Positions 1-7,868 of a stretch of DNA of 62,637 bases are shown here, in pieces. The stretch is from Clostridia bacterium (GTDB lineage: Bacteria > Bacillota > Clostridia > Christensenellales > CAG-138): NCBI GenBank assembly GCA_017545535.1, contig JAFWMS010000036.1, positions 1 through 62,637 on the forward strand, in the 5' to 3' direction. Position numbers and translations under genes: made by a program. The notes below the pieces were generated by a model that was not told where the DNA came from, searched no databases, and saw nothing but the letters and a program-made list of their open reading frames with translations. The number at the start of each line of letters is the position of its first letter. Position 1 is the first letter of the stretch.

Positions 1-29
1 CGGCCGTTCCGTTCCCGGATCCCGCGACT

Positions 30-557
30 TTATATTTCCCTGCCCATCAGGATGGGAAAGGAGCGTTCCTTCATCCCGTCGTTGGTATAACCCATCACGT
101 CGAATCCGATGACCTTCATGCCCATTTCGGTCAGGAAGGAATACGCTCCCCAGTTGGCGGACTGGACCTGGGCCACCAGGGCGCGGCGTTTCTGCTCCCG
201 GGCGATATCCATGGCCCGGGTCACCAGCATCCTGCCCACGCCCTGCCGACGGTATTTTTCATCAACATACAAGCTGGTGATCCGCAGCCGGTTTTTGAGC
301 TTTTCCGGAGTCACCTCCATCAGGGCGGTCATGTTCGCGCCGTCCCATACCCCGTATACATGTGGATCGTCCCAGCAGTCCATGAAAAGGCGCTCGGTCC
401 ATTCCATATGGTGGCGCGGGCAGGCCGTCCTGACCAGTTCATAGGTCACCATGGTCCCGCCCCCGCGTTCCCGAAGGCCGTAATAACACGATGTATCGCA
501 GGATACCACCAATTCAAAGCCCTGATAGCTTTTCCTCTCCAATTCGGCGATCTTCAT
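30..557 (-). CDS. GNAT-family N-acetyltransferase
   Basis: A 175-residue protein that would transfer an acetyl group from acetyl-CoA to an amine; the substrate cannot be told. The acetyl-CoA pyrophosphate loop is visible around residues 96-112 (YVDEKYRRQGVGRML, the R/Q-x-x-G-x-G/A motif), followed by the usual helix and a C-terminal beta strand with EMGMKVIGF. The first 35 residues (YQGFELVVSCDTSCYYGL) resemble the N-terminal strand pair of some clostridial GNATs, so the start at 557 is preferred over an internal ATG at 452. It lies 82 bp downstream of the damaged tlyA on the same strand and may share its transcript. Family call is firm, function open. Confidence 0.85.
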   Translation of the reverse strand: MKIAELERKSYQGFELVVSCDTSCYYGLRERGGGTMVTYELVRTACPRHHMEWTERLFMDCWDDPHVYGVWDGANMTALMEVTPEKLKNRLRITSLYVDEKYRRQGVGRMLVTRAMDIAREQKRRALVAQVQSANWGAYSFLTEMGMKVIGFDVMGYTNDGMKERSFPILMGREI

Positions 558-1339
558 ATTCCGGTCCGAACCCCCTTGCTGCGATGTGTATCAGATCCAT
601 TCCCCTTACTGCCGGGTCCTTTTGCCGGCAAGGAACGCCTCAGCCGGGCTTTTTGTATGCTTCAAGGGCGGCCGCCCTGCTGTCCGCAAGGAGTATCTTT
701 TCCTCCAGATCGGGATACGCCCCGTCCTCTTCCCCTTTAAGCCGTACATGGATAAAAAATTCCCTGGTGCCCGCGTTCCCGGTCACCGGGCTGTGGGTCA
801 CATTGACACACACCGCACCGGGCATTTCGTTCAGGTCCGACACCAACTGCCTCAGCAGCGGCGCATACCGGTCCGGCGCGATCACGCCGGTGCGGCGGCT
901 TTCCGCGTCGTCGATCTCAAACAGCGGCTTGACCAGGCACACCAGATCCCCCCGGCCGTGGAGGATCCGTGAAAAATACGGCACGGCCTTCCGGAGACTC
1001 AGGTAAGAAACATCCACGGTCCCAAGATCCGGTCTTGGGGACAGGGAAAGCAGGCTTTCGTCGGATATATTGGTCTTTTCGCAGTTGACCACCCTTGCAT
1101 CCTGGCGCAGGCGGCCAACCAGCTGTCCCCAGCCCACGTCCACCGCGTATACCCTCTCCGCGCCGAAATGCAGAAGACAGTCGGTAAAGCCGCCGGTGGA
1201 CGCTCCGGCGTCGATACACACGCGGCCCGCCGGGGACAGCCCGAAGTCCTTCAGCGCGCCTTCCAGCTTCAGCCCGCCCTTCCCGGCATAGGGCATTTCC
1301 CTGCCCCGCACGGTGATCACCGCGTCAGCGGGTACCTTA

Positions 1340-1388
1340 CTCGTGACCAGCTTGGGAAGCTGGAGCTCTGCCATTGAGCTACACCCGC
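1340..1388 (-). tRNA. Truncated tRNA-Gly (anticodon CCC), 3' third missing
   Basis: Read on the minus strand from 1388: acceptor 5' strand GCGGGTG, D-arm GCTC/GAGC, anticodon stem CCAGC/GCTGG with loop TTCCCAA (anticodon CCC), and a TCACG variable loop. After about 49 bases the sequence leaves tRNA homology: there is no T-arm (no GGTTCGA-type loop) and the TlyA coding sequence begins. By chance or not, TACCCGC at 1329-1335 could still pair with the acceptor 5' strand. A complete tRNA would need about 72 bases, so this is not a functional tRNA as written. Confidence 0.75.
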
Positions 1389-1408
1389 ACATTTCCACGG
1401 TACGCATT

Positions 1409-1437
1409 ATTTTAACCGTTTCTTTCCCAAATGTCAA
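1409..1437 (-). promoter_or_regulatory. Sigma-A promoter of the truncated tRNA-Gly gene
   Basis: TTGACA (1432-1437), a 17-bp spacer and TAAAAT (1409-1414), placing the transcript start about 15 bases before the tRNA 5' end. It would transcribe the tRNA remnant, the tlyA remnant and possibly the GNAT gene. Confidence 0.75.
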
Positions 1438-1548
1438 TGGATTCTTGCGCTTTGAAAGGCTATATTTTCGCGGTCTGATTCTTCCCCGGGCATCCGCCGG
1501 ATTTCCCGCGCCGCAGCCGGATTTTTCTGCCCCGCGGGGGGCATGGTT

Positions 1549-3000
1549 TTATCCCGTGAACCCGCCCTGATTGAAGGGGGGCGGGGTATCCGGGCCCGGC
1601 GTTCCGTCCGGCTCCTCGGGAACGATGGGCGCGGGGGTGGTCACGGGCTCGTCCGGGTTGTTGACCAGGGGCACGAAGGGGGTGGCGTTGGGCATGGCGG
1701 TGGCGGCCACATAGCCCACCTCGTGGGGAGAGATGACCACGCCGTTCTTGCTGTAGAGGTAGACCGTCACGTTGTCCGCGCCCCGGCCCATGTACTCCTG
1801 GGCCTTGCTCATGATGACGGTGTAATTCTTTTTGAAGCGGTTCAGCTTGGTGAACAGATCCGAGGTGTCCCCCACCTCGATCCGGTACCCTTCCGGGGTA
1901 TAGAGGCTGATGCCCATGGTCTCCGTCAGATCCACGGTTTTGATCTTGTCCGCCAGGCCCAGCTCGTCCAGGGTGGAGAGCACGTCCAGCATGCTCTGGA
2001 CCTGCTCGTCCGCCGGGTCGCCGATGCGGGCGCCCTTGTTGGCGCCGGTGATAATCAGCCCCTGGACCAGGGGCAGGCCCGCGTAGTTGCTGGCATCGTT
2101 TTCGAGGACGATGCCGGTCTTGTCGATGACCGCGATATACTCCTTGTTGGGACCCCATGCCACGGCTCCCGCCCGGCCCCGCTCCGACAGGTCGATGCGG
2201 ATGCGGTTGGGGAACACATATTTCACTGTAGCGCTAAGATAGGGATCCTGCCGCAGCTTTTCCTGGGCCTCCTTCAGGTCCTGCAGGAGGATGTGCCGAT
2301 GGAGCTTCAGGCCAGAGGCGGCAATGATCTCCTCCTGGGAATAGCGGGTATAGGGCCCCACGACGTCGATATGCTGGATCAAGAAGGCAAAGTACCCGGC
2401 CAACAGGGCCAGCACCCCCAGTCCCGCCAGCACCAGCAGGGCGGAAAGCCGCTTCTTGAACTCGCTCTTGCGGCGGGCCTTGCGCTGCGCTTCCTCTAGT
2501 TTGCGCTGCTTCTGGCGAAGCTTGTCCCGCTCGCTGGCCCGCTTCTGGGCCTCCTCCCGCTCCCGGCGGGCCTCGGTCTCATTGAGAAGCAGGGTGGTGG
2601 AGGCCTTCCTGGCATGCTTGCGCTTGCCGTACCGCTCTTTGGAGCGTTTCTTTTGGGGCACCTTCCCCGTCCGGCGACCATAGCGATCGAAGGTGAAGCT
2701 CTCCTTCGAGGAGGGCCGGACCGGCTCCGTCCCCTCGTCCCGGGCAGGAAAAGCCTCCTCGTCCGCCGCTTCCTCATGCAGGGGCTCCGCCTCGTCTGCG
2801 GCGGGTCCCTCCTCGTCGGTTGACGCCTCGTCCTCGGCAGCGATCTCCTCGTCCTCCTTGACTTCCTCTTCCTCCTCGTCGTCGTCAGAGAACAGGGAAC
2901 CTACCGGGGCCGCTTCCTCCTCGTCATCGTCTTCGGCAAACAGGTCGATATACCCTTCCGGTTTTTTCTTTTTCTTCTTTTCGCGCCCTTCGTCCTTCAC
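1549..3000 (-). CDS. ftsQ: Cell division protein FtsQ/DivIB with long acidic N-terminal region
   Basis: Bitopic divisome protein that links FtsL/FtsB-type partners to septal peptidoglycan synthesis. Of 483 residues, about 1-90 are strongly acidic (runs of D/E), 100-183 are basic with a likely charged coiled coil, one membrane helix lies near 185-208, a POTRA-like domain follows (HIDVVGPYTRYSQEEI; LRQDPYLSATVKYVFPNRI), then the beta domain, and the tail is rich in Pro, Asp and Thr. Most FtsQ/DivIB proteins are 250-350 residues, so the cytoplasmic part is unusually long. The start is GTG at 3000, 4 bases after the murA stop; its Shine-Dalgarno lies in the end of murA, suggesting translational coupling. 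It is the last gene of the division and wall operon. Confidence 0.9.
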   Translation of the reverse strand: MKDEGREKKKKKKPEGYIDLFAEDDDEEEAAPVGSLFSDDDEEEEEVKEDEEIAAEDEASTDEEGPAADEAEPLHEEAADEEAFPARDEGTEPVRPSSKESFTFDRYGRRTGKVPQKKRSKERYGKRKHARKASTTLLLNETEARREREEAQKRASERDKLRQKQRKLEEAQRKARRKSEFKKRLSALLVLAGLGVLALLAGYFAFLIQHIDVVGPYTRYSQEEIIAASGLKLHRHILLQDLKEAQEKLRQDPYLSATVKYVFPNRIRIDLSERGRAGAVAWGPNKEYIAVIDKTGIVLENDASNYAGLPLVQGLIITGANKGARIGDPADEQVQSMLDVLSTLDELGLADKIKTVDLTETMGISLYTPEGYRIEVGDTSDLFTKLNRFKKNYTVIMSKAQEYMGRGADNVTVYLYSKNGVVISPHEVGYVAATAMPNATPFVPLVNNPDEPVTTPAPIVPEEPDGTPGPDTPPPFNQGGFTG

Positions 3001-3004
3001 CTGA

Positions 3005-4261
3005 TCAACTATCCTCTCTTCGTATGGCCCCGCCCACGCTCCGCAGGGCGGCCGCCAAATCAGCGTATCCCCGATCGATCCGTTCGGCCTGCTCCACCAC
3101 GGTGATGCCCTCCGCCCGAAGACCCGCCAAAACCAGGGCCGCCCCGCCTCTAAGGTCGTGGGCCTGGACCGTGGCCCCGTGAAGGCTCTTCACCCCCCGG
3201 ATCAAGGCGACGCGGCCGCGGACGTCGCAGTCCGCGCCCATGCGCCGAAGCTCCGCCCCGTGGCGGAACCGATTTTCAAACACGTTCTCCTCCAGCACGG
3301 AGGTCCCCTTGGCCACGGTGCACAGGGCGAACAGCTGGCTCTGCATATCCGTGGGAAAGCCGGGGTAGGGCAGCGTCACCAGCCGCCGAAGCTCCCTGGG
3401 CCGCTCCGGGCCCTCGATGTCGATGTCCGTCCCCTCGTGCCGTATCCGGCAGCCCGCTTCCCTGAGGGCCGTGAGGAGGGCGGAAAGATGCTCCTTCCGG
3501 GCGTCTCGGACCAGCAGCCGGCCGCCGGTGACGGCCGCCGCGACGAGATAGGTCCCCGCCTCGATCCGATCCGGCATGAGGGTGTGGACCGTGCTTCGGC
3601 CCTGACGCCCGCCCCGGACGCGGATGCGGGAGCTGCCCTCCCGCCGCAGCTCGAAGCCCGCCCCGTTGAGGAAGGCCATGAGATCGTCGATCTCCGGCTC
3701 CCGGGCCGGGTTCACCAGGATGGTATCCTCCTGGGCCCCGCAGGCCGCCATGATGAGGTTCTCCGTGGCCCCCACACTGGGATAATCGAGCGCGATCTCC
3801 ACGCCGCCCTTGGGTCGTCCCTGGCAGCGGATGCGCCCCGACGCTTCGTCCACCCGGACCCCCATGGCCCGCAGTCCCTTCAGATGCAGGTCCACGGGCC
3901 GGTTCCCGATGTCGCAGCCCCCGGGGTAGGGCGCTTCCGCCGCCCCAAAGCGGCCGAGGAGAGGCCCCAGCAAAAACACGGAGGACCGGATGGCCCCCGC
4001 CAGCTCCTCCGGGAGCTGGGCGGACCGGGCGCAGCCCGCGTCGATGAGCAGGCTGTCCTCCTCCCATGCCACCCGGCAGCCCAGGGCCTTCAGCAGCCCC
4101 GCCATATGCTCCACGTCCGTGAGCCGGGGACAGTTGGCGATCCGCACGGGCTCCGGCACCAGCATGGCCGCCGCCAGGATGGGCAGGGCGGCGTTCTTGG
4201 CCCCCTGCACGGTGATCTGCCCCTTCAGGGCATGACCGCCTTCGATGATGAGCTTCGCCAT
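3005..4261 (-). CDS. murA: UDP-N-acetylglucosamine 1-carboxyvinyltransferase
   Basis: Catalyses the first committed step of peptidoglycan synthesis, transferring enolpyruvate from PEP to UDP-GlcNAc in the cytoplasm. At 418 residues it has family length. Visible residues are Lys22-Asn23 (VQGAKNAALPILAA), the catalytic loop PGGCDIGNRPVDLH with Cys116 (the fosfomycin-target cysteine), and FPTDMQSQ in the second half. AGGAGG stands 8 bases before ATG 4261. It sits between ftsW and ftsQ in the position where many Firmicutes carry murG, or murG plus murA. Whether a second murA paralogue exists elsewhere cannot be seen. Confidence 0.95.
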   Translation of the reverse strand: MAKLIIEGGHALKGQITVQGAKNAALPILAAAMLVPEPVRIANCPRLTDVEHMAGLLKALGCRVAWEEDSLLIDAGCARSAQLPEELAGAIRSSVFLLGPLLGRFGAAEAPYPGGCDIGNRPVDLHLKGLRAMGVRVDEASGRIRCQGRPKGGVEIALDYPSVGATENLIMAACGAQEDTILVNPAREPEIDDLMAFLNGAGFELRREGSSRIRVRGGRQGRSTVHTLMPDRIEAGTYLVAAAVTGGRLLVRDARKEHLSALLTALREAGCRIRHEGTDIDIEGPERPRELRRLVTLPYPGFPTDMQSQLFALCTVAKGTSVLEENVFENRFRHGAELRRMGADCDVRGRVALIRGVKSLHGATVQAHDLRGGAALVLAGLRAEGITVVEQAERIDRGYADLAAALRSVGGAIRREDS

Positions 4262-4322
4262 AGGTCCCCTCCTCCTGCTCGCATATCCTATGATATGCGG
4301 CGAAGGAACGGACCGTGCTACG

Positions 4323-5474
4323 CTAAATGACCACGTCCCGGCTGATGTTCAGCAATATGCCCATGGACACCATGAACACCAGCAGGGAGGAACCGCCCGC
4401 CGAGATGAAGGGGAGCGGCTGGCCCGTGGTGGGCGCCAGGCCCGTGACCACGGCGATATTGATGAACACCTGAAGGCCGAAAACGATGGAGATACCGGCG
4501 GCCATGAGGCTCCCGTACCGGTTCCGGCACTTCATGGCGATGCGCATGCCCCGATAGACGATCCAGGCATAGAGCAGGATGACGATGGCCCCGCCCACCA
4601 TGCCGAATTCCTCGCAGATGATGGCGAAGATGAAGTCCGACTCGCCGTAGGTCATGTACAAAAGCTTTTGATAGCTGTTCCCCAAGCCCTTGCCGAACCA
4701 GCCGCCGGAGCCGATGGCGTAGAAGGACTGGACCAGCTGGTACCCGTCCCCCTGGGGGTCCTTGAAGGGATCCCGGAAGGAGGTCAGCCGGGCCAGCCGG
4801 TAGGAGGCGGAGGTGGCCAGCACAATGAACAGCACCACGGCCACCACGCCCACGGCGATGATGTATCGCTCGTCCATGCCCCCCACGTACAGCAGGATCG
4901 CGCCTATGCCGGCCACGATCACGGCCATGGACATGTTGGGCTGGAGCATGATGAGACCGGCGATGATGCCGATGACCAGCAGCATGGGCGCCAGGCCCAG
5001 GGTGAAGGTACGCATTTCGTCCTTATGCCGGGCCATGTAGGAGCACATAAAGAAGATCATGCCGAACTTGGCCACCTCGGAGGGCTGGATGGAAACGCCT
5101 GCGAATCGAAGCCAGCGCCGGGCGCCGTTCAGCGTGGCGCCGCCGGTGTCGCCGCTGCCGCTGCTGCCGATGAACAAAACCATGATGAGCAGGGCCACGG
5201 ACACAAGCAGGAACATGAAGCGCAGCCGGTCCAGATATCGATAGTTCACCCGGGACACAATGAGCATGAGCGGATAGCCCACCGCCATGTACACCAGCTG
5301 CTTCTTCAGATAGAAGAAGCCGTCCCCCTGGGTGTGGATGGCGTAGTAGTAGCTGGCGGAGAACACCATCACCAGGCCGAAAGCGCAGAGGATCGTGACC
5401 ACCATGAGGATGGAGAAATCCATGGGGCCCTGCTGCTTTTTATAGGTGATGAAGCTTCGCTTTGCCTTTTCCAT
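4323..5474 (-). CDS. ftsW: FtsW/SpoVE-type peptidoglycan glycosyltransferase
   Basis: SEDS-family membrane enzyme of 383 residues that polymerises lipid II with its partner PBP at the division septum or in the spore cortex. About ten hydrophobic segments are present, and SEDS signatures are recognisable: PSEVAKFGMIFFM, LQPNMSMAVI, GKGLGNSYQKLLYM with the following ESDFIFAIICEEFGMVG, and the C-terminal TGLAPTTGQPLPFISAGGSSL. It lies 11 bases downstream of murD without a strong Shine-Dalgarno. FtsW, SpoVE and RodA cannot be separated from sequence alone; its place in the dcw cluster beside a SpoVD-like PBP favours FtsW or SpoVE. Confidence 0.92.
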   Translation of the reverse strand: MEKAKRSFITYKKQQGPMDFSILMVVTILCAFGLVMVFSASYYYAIHTQGDGFFYLKKQLVYMAVGYPLMLIVSRVNYRYLDRLRFMFLLVSVALLIMVLFIGSSGSGDTGGATLNGARRWLRFAGVSIQPSEVAKFGMIFFMCSYMARHKDEMRTFTLGLAPMLLVIGIIAGLIMLQPNMSMAVIVAGIGAILLYVGGMDERYIIAVGVVAVVLFIVLATSASYRLARLTSFRDPFKDPQGDGYQLVQSFYAIGSGGWFGKGLGNSYQKLLYMTYGESDFIFAIICEEFGMVGGAIVILLYAWIVYRGMRIAMKCRNRYGSLMAAGISIVFGLQVFINIAVVTGLAPTTGQPLPFISAGGSSLLVFMVSMGILLNISRDVVI

Positions 5475-5485
5475 ATGTCAGTACG

Positions 5486-6838
5486 TCAGTCGAATTTCCG
5501 CACGATGTCCTTGAACACCCGGCCCCGCTGCTCGTAGTTGTCGAACATGCCCCAGCTGGCGCAGGCGGGAGAAAGGAGCACGTTGTCCCCGGGCTCGGCC
5601 AAATCCCGGCACTTTTCCAGGGTCTCCCGGAAGGTCTCGCACCGATAGCAGATGTTGTCGAAGCCGTGGCGCTTGGCCGTCTCCATGATCTCGTCCGCCG
5701 TCTGGCCCAGGACCACGCAGGCCTTCACGTGGCTGCCGGGGAGGGCGTCGAAGACCTCCTCGAAGCCCGTATGCTTGTCGTAGCCGCCCAGGATCAGGAC
5801 TGTGGGCCGGTCCATGGCCTCGATGGCCTTCACGGTGGAGTCGGGGTTGGTGCCCTTGCTGTCGTTGATGTAGCGGACGCCGGAGCGCTCGCAGACGAAC
5901 TCGATCCGATGCTCCACGCCCTTAAAGGTGCGCAGCGTCTCCCGGATGACCTCCGCGTCGATCCCCTGGGACAGGGCCAGCAGAGCGCAGAGCATGGCGT
6001 TTTCCAGATTGTGACCGCCGGGGATGTAGATTTCCTTCCGATCCATGAAGGGCGTGTCCTTCCCCGCCCATCGGAGCATGATCGTGTCTCCGTTCATATA
6101 CATACCCTCGGGGACTTCGGACTTACGGGAGAAAAAGAGGACGTGGGCCGGGGTCAGCTTTTCAAAGTCGCGGACGATGGGATCGTCATAGTTGAGCACC
6201 GCAAAATCGTCCCCGGTCTGGTTGTCGAAGATCTTGGCCTTGGCGGCGACGTACTTCTCCATGGAGCCGAAGCGGTCGATGTGGTCGGGGGTGATGTTGC
6301 ACACGCCGGCGGCCTTGGCGTGGAAGAGGACGTTCCCCTCCAGCTGCAGCGCCGCGGTCTCCGCCACGATCACGTCCCCGGGCTTGGTCTCCATAGCATG
6401 GGCGGAGATGGCCACGCCAATATTCCCCAGCACGAAGGTCTTCCGGCCGGCGGCCTTGAAGATCTCGCCGGTGAGGGTGGTGCAGGTGGTCTTGCCGTTG
6501 GTGCCGGTGATGCAGACGAAATCCGCCTTGGAGTACCGGTAGCCCAGCTCGATCTCGGAGATCACCTCGATGCCCCGGCGCTTCGCTTCCACGATGAAGG
6601 GACGGAAGAAGGGGATGATGGGACTGGGGATCAACAGGTCCACCCCGTCCAGCAGGTCCATGGGATCGTCCCCGAGCCTGACCTCGTAGGCGATGCCGGA
6701 AAGAGCGTCGAAGAGGCCCTTGATCTCCGGCTTCATGTCGTTGATGATGACCCGATACCCGTTCTCGTACAGGAGCCGAGCGGCGGCGATGCCGCTCTTG
6801 GCCATGCCTACGATGAGCGCCGTCTTTTGTTGTGCCAT
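5486..6838 (-). CDS. murD: UDP-N-acetylmuramoyl-L-alanine--D-glutamate ligase
   Basis: ATP-dependent Mur ligase (450 residues, normal length) that adds D-Glu to UDP-MurNAc-L-Ala. It shows an N-terminal Rossmann-like UDP-binding region (LIVGMAKSGIAAARLL), the ATP P-loop CITGTNGKTTCTTL near residue 115, the central-domain segment NITPDHIDRF, and the C-terminal YINDSKGTNPDST and LILGGYDKHTGF. The start at 6838 has GAGG 8-10 bases upstream. It lies 16 bases after mraY in the same operon. Confidence 0.95.
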   Translation of the reverse strand: MAQQKTALIVGMAKSGIAAARLLYENGYRVIINDMKPEIKGLFDALSGIAYEVRLGDDPMDLLDGVDLLIPSPIIPFFRPFIVEAKRRGIEVISEIELGYRYSKADFVCITGTNGKTTCTTLTGEIFKAAGRKTFVLGNIGVAISAHAMETKPGDVIVAETAALQLEGNVLFHAKAAGVCNITPDHIDRFGSMEKYVAAKAKIFDNQTGDDFAVLNYDDPIVRDFEKLTPAHVLFFSRKSEVPEGMYMNGDTIMLRWAGKDTPFMDRKEIYIPGGHNLENAMLCALLALSQGIDAEVIRETLRTFKGVEHRIEFVCERSGVRYINDSKGTNPDSTVKAIEAMDRPTVLILGGYDKHTGFEEVFDALPGSHVKACVVLGQTADEIMETAKRHGFDNICYRCETFRETLEKCRDLAEPGDNVLLSPACASWGMFDNYEQRGRVFKDIVRKFD

Positions 6839-6854
6839 AGTTCTCTTACCTCGC

Positions 6855-7868
6855 TTACTTTGTAAAAATATAGATGCTCAGGGCGCAGCAGACGCCGGTG
6901 AGGATCATGTACAGGGCGGTGATCTTGGGCTCGCTCACCCCCATAAGCTCGAAATGGTGGTGAAGCGGCGCCATCTTGAACACCCGCTTCCCCTTGCACA
7001 GCTTATAGGAGGATACCTGGACGATCACGCTCAAAACGGAGAGCACGAAGCATATCCCCATCAGGGGGAGCAGCAGCACCGACCGGGAGACCAGCGCCCC
7101 CATGGCGATGGTCCCGCCCAGGGCCAGGGAACCCGTGTCCCCCATGAAGATACGGGCCGGATAGGCGTTGAAGAGGAGGAACCCCAGCAGCGCTCCTGTC
7201 CCCGCCGCGGAAAAGGCGGCCATGCCCCCGTAGTTGGCGCTTTGTTCATTCCAACCGGCAAAACCCTGCTCCTCCACCAGGAGGGCGAAGAGGACCGTGA
7301 GGGCCAGCTCCACCAGCAGGGAGGTCCCCGCCGCCATGCCGTCCAGACCGTCCGTCAAGTTCACGGCGTTCATGGTGCCCATGAGCACGAACAGGGCGAA
7401 GGGGATATAGAACACCCCCATGTCCCAGCTCCTGCCGGAGAAGGGCAGCCGGATGATAGAGCCCACCGATTCGCTCCGATAGAGCCAAAAGGCGGCCAGC
7501 AGGGAGATCACGAACTGGAGCAGCACCTTTTGATAGGGCAACAGCCCCATGCTGGTGCCGGTGCTGATCTTGATGAAATCGTCCAAAAAGCCCATGAGGC
7601 CGCATAGCACCAGGACCAGCAGCACCGGCAGCACCAGGGAGAAGCCCTCCCGGACGCAGAGGAGCGCCGCCAGCAGCCAGCCCAGCAGCAGGAGCACCCC
7701 GCCCATGGTGGGGGTCCCCGTCTTCTTCAGGTGGGAGGGCGGCCCTTCCTGCCGCTCCGCCTGCCGAAAGCCCATGTGCTTGAGAAAGCGGATCACCGCC
7801 GGGCCGGGGACGGCCGTGAACAGGAACCCCAGCAGCACCGCCAGCAGCAGCTTATGTACCGAGGTCAT
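6855..7868 (-). CDS. mraY: Phospho-N-acetylmuramoyl-pentapeptide-transferase
   Basis: Integral membrane enzyme (337 residues, about ten helices) that couples UDP-MurNAc-pentapeptide to undecaprenyl phosphate to make lipid I. Signature segments are KKTGTPTMGG near the N terminus, the Asp-Asp pair in GFLDDFIKI, NAVNLTDGLDGMA, NAYPARIFMGDTGSLALGG, and HHHFELMG near the C terminus. Its start overlaps the end of murE by 17 bases, and a GAGGGCACGG Shine-Dalgarno lies inside murE, pointing to coupled translation. murF, commonly placed between murE and mraY, is not here. Confidence 0.96.
   Translation of the reverse strand: MTSVHKLLLAVLLGFLFTAVPGPAVIRFLKHMGFRQAERQEGPPSHLKKTGTPTMGGVLLLLGWLLAALLCVREGFSLVLPVLLVLVLCGLMGFLDDFIKISTGTSMGLLPYQKVLLQFVISLLAAFWLYRSESVGSIIRLPFSGRSWDMGVFYIPFALFVLMGTMNAVNLTDGLDGMAAGTSLLVELALTVLFALLVEEQGFAGWNEQSANYGGMAAFSAAGTGALLGFLLFNAYPARIFMGDTGSLALGGTIAMGALVSRSVLLLPLMGICFVLSVLSVIVQVSSYKLCKGKRVFKMAPLHHHFELMGVSEPKITALYMILTGVCCALSIYIFTK

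Larger units (their letters stand above)
640..1437 (-). pseudogene. tlyA: 5'-truncated TlyA-type rRNA 2'-O-methyltransferase fused to a tRNA gene
   Basis: From about residue 34 the product matches TlyA/YqxC: the end of the S4 domain (KVPADAVITVRG), then GKGGLKLEGAL, the SAM site DAGASTGGFTDCLL, DVGWGQL, DVSYLSL and LVKPLFE. Family members methylate ribose in 16S/23S rRNA and normally begin with a complete S4 RNA-binding domain of about 60 residues. Here most of S4 is missing. Upstream of base 1339 the DNA is a tRNA-Gly gene read in frame (residues 17-33, including SSMAELQLPK). The only start codons are a TTG that is the -35 box of the tRNA promoter and ATGs without a Shine-Dalgarno. The methyltransferase domain is intact, but translation is doubtful, so it is called a pseudogene. 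Confidence 0.7.

Noticed and set aside
1517..1545. TGCCCC/GGGGCA hairpin just after the ftsQ stop
   Set aside because: Only 6 bp, and there is no T-run on the minus strand after the stem; not a credible terminator.
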